Source: Paenibacillus faecalis (GTDB taxonomy: Bacteria; Bacillota; Bacilli; Paenibacillales; Paenibacillaceae). From it: 60,539 bases of DNA. The position numbers were made by a program, and so were the translations under genes. The notes below the pieces were generated by a model that made no database searches, was not told where the DNA came from, and saw nothing but the letters and a program-made list of their open reading frames with translations. Location: assembly GCF_900289175.1 (NCBI RefSeq), contig NZ_LT985747.1, positions 4,515,688 to 4,576,226 of the forward strand. The letters run 5' to 3'. Shown in pieces: positions 40,475-48,507 of the stretch (positions are counted from its first letter, which is position 1; each line of letters opens with the position of its first letter).

Positions 40475-41428
40475 TTACTCAATCTCGAACAGCTTGCTGA
40501 TGGACAATTCCTCATGAACTCGAATAATCGCTTCACCCATAAGCGGAGCAACTGACAATACCGTCAGCTTGCTGCTCGGATGATCATGTCTAAGTGGAAT
40601 AGTGTCCGTCACAATAACTTCCTTAAGCGGGGAGTTTTCCAGTCTCTCCATCGCTGGCCCGGAAAGTACCGGGTGTGTACAGCAGGCATATACGGCATTT
40701 GCACCGCCTTCCATCAATGCGTTAGCACCCAGGCAAATCGTTCCGGCCGTGTCGATAATATCATCGATCAAGATCGCTGTTTTGCCTTCGATATTTCCGA
40801 TGATATTCATGACCTCACTAACGTTCGGTTCCGGACGTCGTTTATCAATGATCGCAAGCGGAGCGTTCAGGAAATCAGCCAGTTTTCTGGCGCGAACGAC
40901 ACCCCCGTGGTCCGGCGATACAACGACAGGGTTCTCGATTTGCTTCGAACGAAAATATTGCGCGATGATCGGAACACCGAGAAGATGGTCTACCGGAATG
41001 TCGAAAAAGCCCTGTATCTGCATCGCGTGCAGATCCATCGTAATGACCCGATGGGCTCCTGCCTTCTCTATCAGATTTGCAACCAGCTTCGCGGTGATCG
41101 GATCCCGGGAACGCGCTTTACGGTCCTGTCGAGCATATCCATAGTACGGAATAACTACGTTAATACTCTTTGCAGATGCACGCTTCAACGCATCAACCAT
41201 AACCAAAAGCTCCATCAGGTTATCATTGACCGGTGCGCAGGTAGACTGCACAACGTAAACATGGCAGCCCCGAACGCTCTCGGAAAGCCTTACTTGGATC
41301 TCACCGTCGCTAAAGCTTGTTGTGTGAGACTCACCCATTGGGATACCGATATAATCGGCAATTTGATGGGCTAGCTTCGGGTTGGAGTTACAAGTGAAAA
41401 TTTTTAATTTAGAATCAAGATAAGTCAT
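40475..41428 (-). CDS. prs: ribose-phosphate pyrophosphokinase (PRPP synthetase)
   Basis: Makes PRPP from ribose 5-phosphate and ATP, feeding nucleotide, NAD, His and Trp synthesis. The 317-residue protein has FSDGEIQVRLSESVRGCHVY (about 39-58), YYGYARQDRKARSRDPITAK (about 96-115), the metal and ATP segment RVITMDLHAMQIQGFFDIP (about 127-145) and the PRPP loop AILIDDIIDTAGTI (about 215-228). It lies 78 bp after glmU, as in B. subtilis, and its product is used by nadC and hpt in this window. Confidence 0.97.
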   Translation of the reverse strand: MTYLDSKLKIFTCNSNPKLAHQIADYIGIPMGESHTTSFSDGEIQVRLSESVRGCHVYVVQSTCAPVNDNLMELLVMVDALKRASAKSINVVIPYYGYARQDRKARSRDPITAKLVANLIEKAGAHRVITMDLHAMQIQGFFDIPVDHLLGVPIIAQYFRSKQIENPVVVSPDHGGVVRARKLADFLNAPLAIIDKRRPEPNVSEVMNIIGNIEGKTAILIDDIIDTAGTICLGANALMEGGANAVYACCTHPVLSGPAMERLENSPLKEVIVTDTIPLRHDHPSSKLTVLSVAPLMGEAIIRVHEELSISKLFEIE

Positions 41429-41506
41429 AGAATAGAAACCCTCCGTGCTGGTTCATTGAAATTAGGCTGCCCGATCACCGCTTCTTCGCTTAAGGGAGGA
41501 CAGCAA

Positions 41507-42907
41507 TTATGATTGTGACTGACTGTTCTTCTTTGCTCTTGCACGTGCCCGTATTTTTTCAGCATAGCCGGGCTTGTTCTCCTGGCGTATCCTAGCTATA
41601 GCTAAATCGTTCTCAGGTACGGAGTGCGTGATCGTAGAGCCGGCAACGACAAACGCTCCTTTCCCCACCTTAACCGGCGCAATCAAGTTCACATTGCTGC
41701 CGACAAAAGCATCGTCCTCAATTTCAGTAACGAATTTATTATAACCATCATAGTTCACCGTTATCGCTCCACAACCGACATTGACGTTCTTCCCGACCTT
41801 GGCATCTCCTATATAGCTTAAGTGAGACACCTTTGAGCCATCATCAATTGTCGAGTTCTTCACTTCAACGAAATCGCCGACCTTTACATGCTCACCCAAT
41901 TTAGAACCGGGACGCAAATAAGCGAACGGCCCTACGGTCGAGCTTTCGCCAACTTCTGCTCGGTTAAGAACGGAGTGCTTAACAGTAACCCTATCACCTA
42001 TAACCGAATCTTCAATTTCACTTTGCGGTCCGATCTCGCACTGTTCGCCGATAACGGTGTTCCCTTTTAATATTGTACCTGGATTTAGAATCGTGTCTGC
42101 GCCTATCGTCACATCAGCTCCGACATATGTGGAAGCAGGATCAATGATCGTTACCCCGTTCAACATATGATAGCGCGCTATGCGTTCCCGCATAAAGCTC
42201 TCAGCTTGCGACAAAGCCAAACGATCGTTAACTCCAATCGATTCTGTATGATCGTCCGTCTGATAAGCCAACACCTTTTCCCCGGCTTCTTTCATGATAC
42301 CGATCACATCAGTTAAATAATATTCCTGCTGAGCGTTTTGGTTCGTTACTTTTTCCAGCGCGCTGAACAGCTTTGCATTGTCAAAACAATAGGTTCCCGT
42401 GTTAATCTCACGTACAGCGTCTTCCTCAGGGCTGCAGTCCTTCTGCTCGACGATTCGCAGCACGTCACCTGCCTCGCCACGGATCACCCGTCCATAACCT
42501 TTAGGGTTGTCCATATGAGCGGTCAACACGGTTGCAGAGGCTTTGCTGGTCTCATGCAGCTCAAGCATGCTCTCCAGTGTCTCCGCTGTAACCAGCGGGG
42601 TATCTCCGCATATGACAAGCGTTGAGCCTTGTTCATGGCCCAGAAGATCCTTCGCCTGTTTCACCGCATGTCCTGTCCCAAGCTGCTGTTCCTGCAGTAC
42701 ATATTCCGCTGCATCTCCCAGATAAGAACGGACGGCCTCCGCCCCATGGCCAACAACGACCACACTGCGTTCGCAGCGTACCTTTTCAACCGTCTGCAAT
42801 ACGTGACCCACCATCGGTTTCCCGCAAACGGGGTGCAGAACTTTGTATAGTTTCGATTTCATTCGTTTGCCCTGCCCTGCGGCGAGCACAATAGCCATTC
42901 TTTTCAA
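41507..42907 (-). CDS. glmU: bifunctional GlmU: glucosamine-1-phosphate acetyltransferase / UDP-GlcNAc pyrophosphorylase
   Basis: Makes UDP-GlcNAc for peptidoglycan and teichoic acids. The 466-residue protein has a TTG start (42907) with AGGAGG eight bases upstream. The N-terminal uridyltransferase domain (about 1-230) carries VLAAGQGKRMKSKLYKVLHP (about 7-26) and QLGTGHAVKQA. The C-terminal left-handed beta-helix (about 250-440) shows hexapeptide repeats (IGADTIL, IGEQCEI, VGPFAYLRPGSKLG). GVNDRLALSQAESFM bridges the two. It precedes prs, and spoVG lies upstream behind a terminator. Confidence 0.97.
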   Translation of the reverse strand: MKRMAIVLAAGQGKRMKSKLYKVLHPVCGKPMVGHVLQTVEKVRCERSVVVVGHGAEAVRSYLGDAAEYVLQEQQLGTGHAVKQAKDLLGHEQGSTLVICGDTPLVTAETLESMLELHETSKASATVLTAHMDNPKGYGRVIRGEAGDVLRIVEQKDCSPEEDAVREINTGTYCFDNAKLFSALEKVTNQNAQQEYYLTDVIGIMKEAGEKVLAYQTDDHTESIGVNDRLALSQAESFMRERIARYHMLNGVTIIDPASTYVGADVTIGADTILNPGTILKGNTVIGEQCEIGPQSEIEDSVIGDRVTVKHSVLNRAEVGESSTVGPFAYLRPGSKLGEHVKVGDFVEVKNSTIDDGSKVSHLSYIGDAKVGKNVNVGCGAITVNYDGYNKFVTEIEDDAFVGSNVNLIAPVKVGKGAFVVAGSTITHSVPENDLAIARIRQENKPGYAEKIRARARAKKNSQSQS

Positions 42908-42956
42908 GGGCCCTGCCTCCTCCTCTTGAACTCACTACTGAATATATCTCATTCTA

Positions 42957-42994
42957 GAAAAAAAGAAAAGAGAGCCATAGATAATGGCTCTCTT
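42957..42994 (-). terminator. rho-independent terminator of spoVG
   Basis: A stem AGAGAGCCAT / ATGGCTCTCT with a 5-nt loop is followed on the minus strand by TTTTCTTTTTTT, 24 bp after the spoVG stop. Confidence 0.92.
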
Positions 42995-43017
42995 TTCCTT
43001 GAACCCCAATAGTAAAC

Positions 43018-43302
43018 TTAAGCGCCTTCTTCAATGACTTCTTCTTCAGTAGCAGCACGCTCATACTCAGCCAAGACTGCAGACTGAATCTTCTCGCGAG
43101 TACCGGAAGAAATCGGATGAGCAATGTCACGGAACTCTCCATCTGGAGTACGTTTGCTAGGCATTGCAACAAACATTCCATTGTTTCCGTCGATGACGCG
43201 AATGTCGTGAACGACAAACTCATTATCGATGGTAATGGATGCGATTGCTTTCATTCTCCCCTCAGAGTTGACACGGCGGAGTCTGACATCCGTAATTTGC
43301 AT
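43018..43302 (-). CDS. spoVG: SpoVG, RNA/DNA-binding regulator
   Basis: A small regulator that affects septation, sporulation and capsule or virulence genes in different Bacillota. The 94-residue protein begins MQITDVRLRRVNSEGRMKAI and carries DNEFVVHDIRVIDGNNGMFV (about 26-45), then AMPSKRTPDGEFRDIAHPIS (about 46-65), the most conserved part of the family. SD GGTGGTG. Its promoter is a textbook sigma-H promoter and a strong terminator follows. In B. subtilis yabJ lies between purR and spoVG; here it is absent. Confidence 0.96.
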   Translation of the reverse strand: MQITDVRLRRVNSEGRMKAIASITIDNEFVVHDIRVIDGNNGMFVAMPSKRTPDGEFRDIAHPISSGTREKIQSAVLAEYERAATEEEVIEEGA

Positions 43303-43340
43303 ATGTGTTCACCACCTTTTTCCATCAGAGACTTGGTGTA

Positions 43341-43369
43341 TAATTCCACATAGCAAACCGAATTCCTTC
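43341..43369 (-). promoter_or_regulatory. sigma-H promoter of spoVG
   Basis: On the minus strand GAAGGAATT (43361-43369), 11 bp, GTGGAATTA (43341-43349). Both halves match the sigma-H consensus RNAGGAWWW-N11/12-RNNGAATWW at every fixed position. B. subtilis spoVG is the classic sigma-H gene, so this is a confident call. Confidence 0.85.
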
Positions 43370-43485
43370 TTTTTTATCATATAAAATGTCCTAAATTCAG
43401 GAATTTTTTTTAGAATGTGATAATTTCGACAGACTTCGTGCCTATTCGCTTGAAAACGCTATTATATCGACAAATACCGTTTGGC

Positions 43486-44313
43486 CTATTTTTCGAAATA
43501 ATTTCCAGGGTTAACGGTGATCATCTTACTCTTGGAATCGACATCCGTAAGGCGAGCCAAAGAAATGTAGTCCTGCAGTAATCGTTCCTCCGACCCAACC
43601 GCACCGGACTCCAAAAGAACGCCTACTCCAGCTACTTCCGCATTGAATTCAGCCAGCAGATCAACCATTCCTTGAATGGTGCCACCAGCTTTCATGAAAT
43701 CATCCACAATCAGCACGCGTGAACGCTCCTTGAGCGCCCTGCGGGACAGTGACATGGTATGAATGCTCTTATGAGACCCTGAGACATAATTAATGCTTAC
43801 AGCCGAACCTTCCGTTACCTGATGATCCCGACGCACAAGAACAACAGGCAAATTGAGCTGAGCAGCTGTTGCATATGCAAGCGGAATTCCTTTGGTCTCA
43901 ACCGTCATAACGACATCAATCTCTCGATCTGAAAAGACGGTCGCAAAAATTTTGCCTGCTTCATTCATCAGGGAAGGTTCCCCCAATAAATCAGACATGT
44001 AAAGGTACCCGCCCGGTAAAATCCGGTCAGTCTGCTGCAGTTTCTCACACAATTCCTGGGCAAAAGAAAGCGCCCGGTCCTTTCGCAGCTTCGGGATATA
44101 TTTCACGCCTCCGGCTGCTCCAGCCAGTGTCTGCAGCTCGCCCATTCCTTCATCCTCAAACACTTCTTTGATGATCGCCAAGTCCTCACTTATAGACGAC
44201 TTAGCCGCCCCATAACGTTCAGCAAACGTTGTCAGCGGAATCAAAGTATGCGGTTCAGATAATAAATATTGAGTCATATCGACCAATCGTTCGCTTCGTT
44301 TTAATTTTTTCAC
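43486..44313 (-). CDS. purR: purine operon repressor PurR
   Basis: Represses purine genes and is released from DNA by PRPP. The 275-residue protein has an N-terminal winged helix (about 1-75, with RLVDMTQYLLSEPHTLIPLT). A phosphoribosyltransferase-like domain follows (about 80-270), whose PRPP loop is VLIVDDFMKAGGTIQGMVDL (about 200-219). A GTG start at 44313 has AGGA six bases upstream. It lies between ispE and spoVG as in B. subtilis. PRPP made by the nearby prs would be its signal. I did not find a PurBox pair I could trust. Confidence 0.94.
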   Translation of the reverse strand: MKKLKRSERLVDMTQYLLSEPHTLIPLTTFAERYGAAKSSISEDLAIIKEVFEDEGMGELQTLAGAAGGVKYIPKLRKDRALSFAQELCEKLQQTDRILPGGYLYMSDLLGEPSLMNEAGKIFATVFSDREIDVVMTVETKGIPLAYATAAQLNLPVVLVRRDHQVTEGSAVSINYVSGSHKSIHTMSLSRRALKERSRVLIVDDFMKAGGTIQGMVDLLAEFNAEVAGVGVLLESGAVGSEERLLQDYISLARLTDVDSKSKMITVNPGNYFEK

Positions 44314-44419
44314 ATGCTTTCCTCGCTAAATCCGAATATTATATTGAAAATATACCATTTTTGTACGCCTTCACACAAGGTCAGAAGTACTCGATGAGCA
44401 TCATGCATACACGATGTTG

Positions 44420-45274
44420 TCAGGTTAACAATCGAACGGCATATACTTCCTTACAAAAGCCTCTCAGCCCATTATAAATTCTTGGAACCTTAGATTCTTT
44501 GGATACAAGGCCGAACACGGTTGGTCCGCTTCCCGACATAAGCGCGCCATCTGCACCAAGCTTTAACATCGTTTCTTTCAGTTGCAGCACTTCCGGATGC
44601 ATCTTCAGTGTCACCTCTTCCAGCACATTACCGAGAGACTGACACACTTCCAGAAAACGGCCTGACTCCAGGGCAGAAAGCATATCCTTCGCTGAAGGAT
44701 GCTGACGGATACTTTCGCTACGCAAACGGCCGTATACTTCCGCTGTCGATACATTGATCGGCGGCTTCGCCAAGATAACCCAGCATTGGGGAGGATTCGG
44801 GACAGGGGTCAAAACTTCCCCTCGACCTGTTGCAAGTGCTGATCCTCCCATAACACAGAAAGGCACATCAGAGCCGAGCTCTGCACCAAGAGCCAATAGC
44901 TCTTTCTGCGGTATGTTTAGGTTCCAGAGGCGATTCAAGCCGCGAAGCGCAGCTGCAGCATCACTGCTTCCACCTGCCAAACCGGCAGCAACAGGTATTT
45001 TCTTATCCAGATGAATATGTACGCCTTTACGGACGTCATAGCGCTCTTTGATAACTTTGGCCGCCTGAAAGGCCAGATTCTTCTCGTCAAGCGGTATATA
45101 ACCCGCCTGACTGGTGATGATGATCGTATCCCGTGGCTGCTCAGACAGCTCCAGCCGATCTGCCAGATCGATCATGGTCATGACCATCTCCACCTCGTGG
45201 AACCCGTCAGGTCTTTTATAGAGTACGTCCAGCATTAAATTGATCTTCGCAGGCGCTTTTTCGTATATTTTCAA
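44420..45274 (-). CDS. ispE: 4-diphosphocytidyl-2-C-methyl-D-erythritol kinase
   Basis: Phosphorylates CDP-ME in the MEP isoprenoid pathway. The 284-residue GHMP kinase has the substrate motif KAPAKINLMLDVLYKRPDGF (about 5-24), the ATP loop PVAAGLAGGSSDAAAALRGL (about 90-109) and the third GHMP motif GALMSGSGPTVFGL (about 243-256). A TTG start at 45274 has AGGTGA six bases upstream. Located between sspF and purR, as in B. subtilis. Confidence 0.95.
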   Translation of the reverse strand: MKIYEKAPAKINLMLDVLYKRPDGFHEVEMVMTMIDLADRLELSEQPRDTIIITSQAGYIPLDEKNLAFQAAKVIKERYDVRKGVHIHLDKKIPVAAGLAGGSSDAAAALRGLNRLWNLNIPQKELLALGAELGSDVPFCVMGGSALATGRGEVLTPVPNPPQCWVILAKPPINVSTAEVYGRLRSESIRQHPSAKDMLSALESGRFLEVCQSLGNVLEEVTLKMHPEVLQLKETMLKLGADGALMSGSGPTVFGLVSKESKVPRIYNGLRGFCKEVYAVRLLT

Positions 45275-45412
45275 AAACGTTCACCTATCCTTAGATTTTC
45301 CCATAAGCACAACTTAACACATTCTAGGAAAAACTTCTAATTGTCTTTATTTTAACAAACAGACAGAGTGAAGTCATTTTCAATACAAAGAATAAATAGC
45401 ATATTATGGGCA

Positions 45413-45452
45413 AATAAAACAAGGGACCTCCTCACCTGGGAAGCCCCTTGTT
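45413..45452 (-). terminator. rho-independent terminator of sspF
   Basis: On the minus strand AACAAGGG / CCCTTGTT encloses an inner CTTCCC-containing loop and is followed by TTATTTG, 8 bp after the sspF stop. Confidence 0.85.
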
Positions 45453-45460
45453 TCTCCACG

Positions 45461-45643
45461 TTAACGGTTTGACTTTTGGGCAGCCCTTTCCGCAAGCTCA
45501 ATTGCCTTCTTCACCATATTACCGGCATCACTGGCTTTAATACCGCCCCAGCCTTCCTTCTGAACCGTATCGTAGAAGCCCAGCTCTTTGGCCAGTTCAT
45601 TTTTCAATTCTTCTGACATCATGCTTCGTCTTCTCCGGCCCAT
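45461..45643 (-). CDS. sspF: small acid-soluble spore protein, SspF type
   Basis: A 60-residue alpha/beta-type SASP-related protein. The start is basic (MGRRRRSMMSEELKNELAKE), and GFYDTVQKEGWGGIKASDAG (about 22-41) contains the Gly-rich motif of the family, followed by a C-terminal amphipathic helix. Such proteins coat forespore DNA. The SD is GGAGG, and a sigma-G-like promoter lies about 45 bp upstream. Same place, between veg and ispE, as B. subtilis sspF. Confidence 0.93.
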   Translation of the reverse strand: MGRRRRSMMSEELKNELAKELGFYDTVQKEGWGGIKASDAGNMVKKAIELAERAAQKSNR

Positions 45644-45692
45644 TTTATATCCGCCTCCTTGTGAATGTAGGGGTGATGAGTAGTGCCTTTCT

Positions 45693-45723
45693 TATTATGC
45701 TCTTTAGAGCCGGTTCCTCATTC
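45693..45723 (-). promoter_or_regulatory. candidate sigma-G promoter of sspF
   Basis: On the minus strand the -10 CATAATA (45693-45699) fits CATNHTA exactly and the -35 GAATG (45719-45723) fits GHATR exactly. The 19-bp spacer is one longer than usual. SASP genes are sigma-G targets in Bacillus, which supports the call. Confidence 0.5.
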
Positions 45724-45760
45724 GGCATTATTGCGGGAGGAAAAAAACGTCTTGGATATC

Positions 45761-45885
45761 CTTGATCAGGGTGAAAGGTGTAAAGCTTCTTTGCCGCCCT
45801 TTAAACGGGCACAGCTTACGTTTTGCGTAACAATCTATGATTCAAAGATCGTGCCAAGCTTATAGTGTCTTAAATTTGAAAATAG
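45761..45885. repeat. dispersed structured repeat, copy 2 (with a second shared block)
   Basis: TTGATCAGG, CTTTGCCG and ACGGGCACAGCTTACG occur in the same order and spacing as at 31559-31625. The right part (GTGCCAAGCTTATAGTGTCTTA, about 45851-45872, quoted only as landmark) resembles 1826-1848 next to the TetR gene. The element fills most of the spacer between the sspF promoter and the veg terminator and encodes nothing convincing. Confidence 0.55.
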
Positions 45886-45889
45886 CGCA

Positions 45890-45922
45890 ACAAAAAACAG
45901 CCTCCGTAAAACGGAAGCTGTT
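45890..45922 (-). terminator. rho-independent terminator of veg
   Basis: On the minus strand AACAGCTTCCGT / ACGGAGGCTGTT (short T loop) is followed by TTTTGTTG, 13 bp after the veg stop. Confidence 0.92.
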
Positions 45923-45935
45923 CTGCATTACAAAG

Positions 45936-46211
45936 TTATGGTTTGACGTAAGTTACACGCAGTTGGCTATCATCGTCCAAAACCATGATCTCCACTGTTT
46001 CTGTTAAAACGTCCGCATAACTATAAGACACACGTTTAAAGGTTTGCTGGTCTTGATCCAGCTTTACAATGAAAACAGAAGGGTACGTTTCTTCCAAAAC
46101 ACCAGTACGCTCAACGGTCTTTCGGCGACCACCGTTTGCCCGAAGCGTAATTTTTTGCCCTAGATGAGCATCCAAACTGCGTTTGATTTCCAACAGCGCA
46201 TTTTTAGCCAT
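45936..46211 (-). CDS. veg: Veg protein (biofilm-related, Sm-like small protein)
   Basis: A 91-residue protein of the Veg/DUF1021 family. LEIKRSLDAHLGQKITLRAN (about 7-26), RKTVERTGVLEETYPSVFIV (about 30-49) and RVSYSYADVLTETVEI form a small barrel. In B. subtilis Veg stimulates biofilm matrix genes by countering SinR, and its promoter is famously strong. That strength appears conserved: two consensus promoters precede it. SD GAGGTGG. Confidence 0.93.
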   Translation of the reverse strand: MAKNALLEIKRSLDAHLGQKITLRANGGRRKTVERTGVLEETYPSVFIVKLDQDQQTFKRVSYSYADVLTETVEIMVLDDDSQLRVTYVKP

Positions 46212-46238
46212 TGTAGACGACCACCTCTTTCCTTGTCC

Positions 46239-46267
46239 ATTATACCTGAATATAATTAAATTGTCAA
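46239..46267 (-). promoter_or_regulatory. veg proximal promoter (sigma-A, consensus)
   Basis: On the minus strand, -35 TTGACA (46262-46267), 17 bp, -10 TATAAT (46239-46244): a perfect consensus with ideal spacing, about 28 bp before the veg ATG. Confidence 0.9.
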
Positions 46268-46280
46268 ACCAAAATTATTA

Positions 46281-46310
46281 ATTATATCAGCAACAAAAAT
46301 ATGTTGTCAA
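46281..46310 (-). promoter_or_regulatory. veg distal promoter (sigma-A, consensus)
   Basis: On the minus strand, -35 TTGACA (46305-46310), 18 bp, -10 TATAAT (46281-46286), 43 bp upstream of the proximal promoter. The rest of the 356-bp spacer up to 46480 is A/T-rich and shows nothing else I can support. Confidence 0.75.
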
Positions 46311-46479
46311 CGAATTTTTTTCGATCTTTCTTTTATCGAGTGAAGAATCGTTATTATGCGAAAAATCGACACAAAATATGCACATTTTGCTCGAAATAAA
46401 ATGCTTGTCCGTTTCAATATTTTAGAAAGTTGAGCCGTGGCAACATGATGTAAAGATAAGTAGTGATTGCTTTCTTTAG

Positions 46480-46530
46480 GAACAAAGAAAGAAACGCTTC
46501 ATCGTCCTTGTAAAGGGCATTAGCGTTTCC
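46480..46530 (-). terminator. candidate terminator of yabG (GAAACGC family)
   Basis: GAAACGC (46491-46497) and GCGTTTC (46523-46529) form a stem with an inner CCTT/AAGG pairing; on the minus strand a T-rich tail (TTTCTTTG) follows. The flank GAACAAAGAAAGAAACGC is almost the same as at 10504-10521. Confidence 0.65.
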
Positions 46531-46567
46531 AGGGGATTATAAACCGGGTATATGATTTTGAAAGGCT

Positions 46568-47461
46568 TTAGCTTACCGATGGAGTTACTTTTAATTGGGA
46601 CAAGTCGTTGAGACGTGGAAGTCCAATTCTGTAGCTTCCTCGTGTTTCTATTCCGCCGACACCCTGACTGCCGCTGATGGTGTTGTGTAGTATATCATTC
46701 ATGTTCACCGTCTCCCTAACGGACGTGTACGCTGTTTTCGCAGCCACATAGACAGGGTCTAGAGCATGAATGAGCACCCGCCCGGGAGAGCTCGCAAAGT
46801 TGGCTCCTGCTTGCAACAGCGCTTCAAAGTGCGACTGGCAAGCCCCTGCTACCACGACAAGGGAGTCCAGATTACGTTCGTACTGCCTTGCGATCTGAAT
46901 CGCCTGCACAAAATTTTGAGAATTTTTATAACTAGCCAAGCTATACAAATCATGGGTTTGACGTTTTTTCAGTACGCCGTCATGGCCGGTAATCACAACA
47001 ATATCGGGTCGAACACGCGGCAATAAACGATACAAAGTCTGCGCCATAGATGCCTCGTTTACATAGTGACCTTCAGCTGGAACTCGAAGCTGATTGTATA
47101 AAGTCATACTTTTTTTCAAATACTGGGGGTCTCCATCTAAATGCAGTACCCTGCCGGGGACGTCAAAATATCCTTTTTCGCTATTTCCCGATTTATCTCT
47201 AATGTCGGCTAATCGCCGCTCGCTTTGCTCCTGCCGATCCTTTTGTAAGCGGGATATCGACTCTTTCGCTTTGATTCTTGCCTGCTTCGTTCGTTCGCTC
47301 ATCGCGGGATGGGGCACACGAACCAGATCTCCAAGGGGCGAATCAGCCAGCAGCCGAAAGTCCGTTCCCTTAATAATGGCTGTGTTCTGGTTCACATCCT
47401 CCACGCGGAACGTTACATCGCCGCCGTACGATCTACGAACGACCAAGTCTCCATAATTCAT
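46568..47461 (-). CDS. yabG: sporulation-specific protease YabG
   Basis: A cysteine-type protease that trims spore coat proteins. The protein is 297 residues from ATG 47461 (SD GGGGGG, nine bases); the extra upstream codons of the frame lie across the promoter. The N-terminus MNYGDLVVRRSYGGDVTFRV is an SH3-like start. PDIVVITGHDGVLKKR (about 165-180) and SLVVVAGACQSHFEALLQAG (about 212-231, with the likely catalytic Cys) are the conserved peptidase U57 segments. A good sigma-K promoter precedes it. It lies between rsmA and veg as in B. subtilis. Confidence 0.93.
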   Translation of the reverse strand: MNYGDLVVRRSYGGDVTFRVEDVNQNTAIIKGTDFRLLADSPLGDLVRVPHPAMSERTKQARIKAKESISRLQKDRQEQSERRLADIRDKSGNSEKGYFDVPGRVLHLDGDPQYLKKSMTLYNQLRVPAEGHYVNEASMAQTLYRLLPRVRPDIVVITGHDGVLKKRQTHDLYSLASYKNSQNFVQAIQIARQYERNLDSLVVVAGACQSHFEALLQAGANFASSPGRVLIHALDPVYVAAKTAYTSVRETVNMNDILHNTISGSQGVGGIETRGSYRIGLPRLNDLSQLKVTPSVS

Positions 47462-47482
47462 CACAACATCCCCCCCTGCCTC

Positions 47483-47511
47483 TATCCTATGGGCAAAAGC
47501 CGGTAATGGTT
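47483..47511 (-). promoter_or_regulatory. sigma-K promoter of yabG
   Basis: On the minus strand AACC (47508-47511), 16 bp, CATAGGATA (47483-47491), fitting the sigma-K pattern mACm-N16-CATANNNTA. B. subtilis yabG is a sigma-K gene. The leader to the ATG would be about 15 nt and holds only the SD. Confidence 0.75.
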
Positions 47512-47533
47512 CATCCCTTATTTGAAAATGACA

Positions 47534-47556
47534 TAAAAAAAAGCCCTGTAAGGGCT
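47534..47556 (-). terminator. rho-independent terminator of rsmA
   Basis: On the minus strand AGCCCT-TAC-AGGGCT is followed by eight T. It separates the rsmA unit from the sporulation gene yabG. Confidence 0.88.
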
Positions 47557-47625
47557 GTAAATAGATCTCTTTCATTGTTTAACAATCAAAGGCAAAACAC
47601 TGAGGCAAACTGTACGCTTTCGTAT

Positions 47626-48507
47626 CTATCGCACACCAGCTCTCAGAAGCACGCTGCTTAGCCGAGCGTACTCTTCGATACTAAGGGTTTCCCCACGCCT
47701 TGTAGGCTCAATTTCAGCCTCCTGGAGCAGTTTCTCCAACCGTTCACGGCCCTCTTTGGCAAAATAGCGGCTTTTTAAATTATTGGCTATCGTCTTTCTG
47801 CGCTGAGCGAATGAAGCGTGCACGACCTCAAAGAAATGTTTCTCATCCTCAACCGCAACAGCAGGCTTGTCTCGCACCTTCAGCCGAATAACGGCCGATT
47901 CGACATTCGGCTGAGGGATGAAGACGGTATGAGGAACCGTACAGACCAGCTGCGGCTCGCTGTAATATTGAACAGCGATACTCAGGCTGCCGTAATCCTT
48001 GTTGCCGGGTGAAGCTGCCATACGTGCGGCCACCTCTTTCTGAATCATGACCACAATATTTTCAAGCGGCAGTTTCTCTTCCAGCAGCTTCATCAAAATC
48101 GGCGTCGTGACATAGTAGGGAAGATTGGCCACAACACTTACCCCGGACAGTCCGTCAAAATGTTCGCGAAACAGCTCATGCAAATTGACCTTCAGCACGT
48201 CACCATGATGCACGCTGACATTAGGATACGGCTCAAGCACTTCCTCAAGAATAGGAATGAGCCGCTGATCAATTTCAACGGCGGTAACCCGGCCTGCAGT
48301 CTGCGCCAGCTTCTCCGTTAAAGCACCTATACCGGGTCCTATTTCAAGAGCACCTTTATCGTGATCCAGATCGGCTGCGTCTATAATTTTGTACAGTATA
48401 TTTTGATCGATGAGAAAATTTTGACCGAGACTCTTCTTAAACGAAAACCCGTGACGTTGTATAATCTCCTTCGTTCTTCTCGGGGTTGAAATATCCTCAT
48501 GCATCAT
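47626..48507 (-). CDS. rsmA: 16S rRNA (adenine1518/1519-N6)-dimethyltransferase
   Basis: Dimethylates two adjacent adenines in helix 45 of 16S rRNA; its loss gives kasugamycin resistance, hence the older name ksgA. The 293-residue protein has the SAM-binding motif ALEIGPGIGALTEKLA (about 53-68), AVEIDQRLIPILEE (motif II), and the catalytic VANLPYYVTTPILMKLLE (about 120-137). The N-terminal KKSLGQNFLIDQNIL is typical. The ATG overlaps the rnmV stop by four bases. Confidence 0.96.
   Translation of the reverse strand: MMHEDISTPRRTKEIIQRHGFSFKKSLGQNFLIDQNILYKIIDAADLDHDKGALEIGPGIGALTEKLAQTAGRVTAVEIDQRLIPILEEVLEPYPNVSVHHGDVLKVNLHELFREHFDGLSGVSVVANLPYYVTTPILMKLLEEKLPLENIVVMIQKEVAARMAASPGNKDYGSLSIAVQYYSEPQLVCTVPHTVFIPQPNVESAVIRLKVRDKPAVAVEDEKHFFEVVHASFAQRRKTIANNLKSRYFAKEGRERLEKLLQEAEIEPTRRGETLSIEEYARLSSVLLRAGVR

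Noticed and set aside
46311..46480. Spo0A box (TGTCGAT) upstream of veg
   Set aside because: A single imperfect match in A/T-rich DNA, far from the promoters; likely chance.
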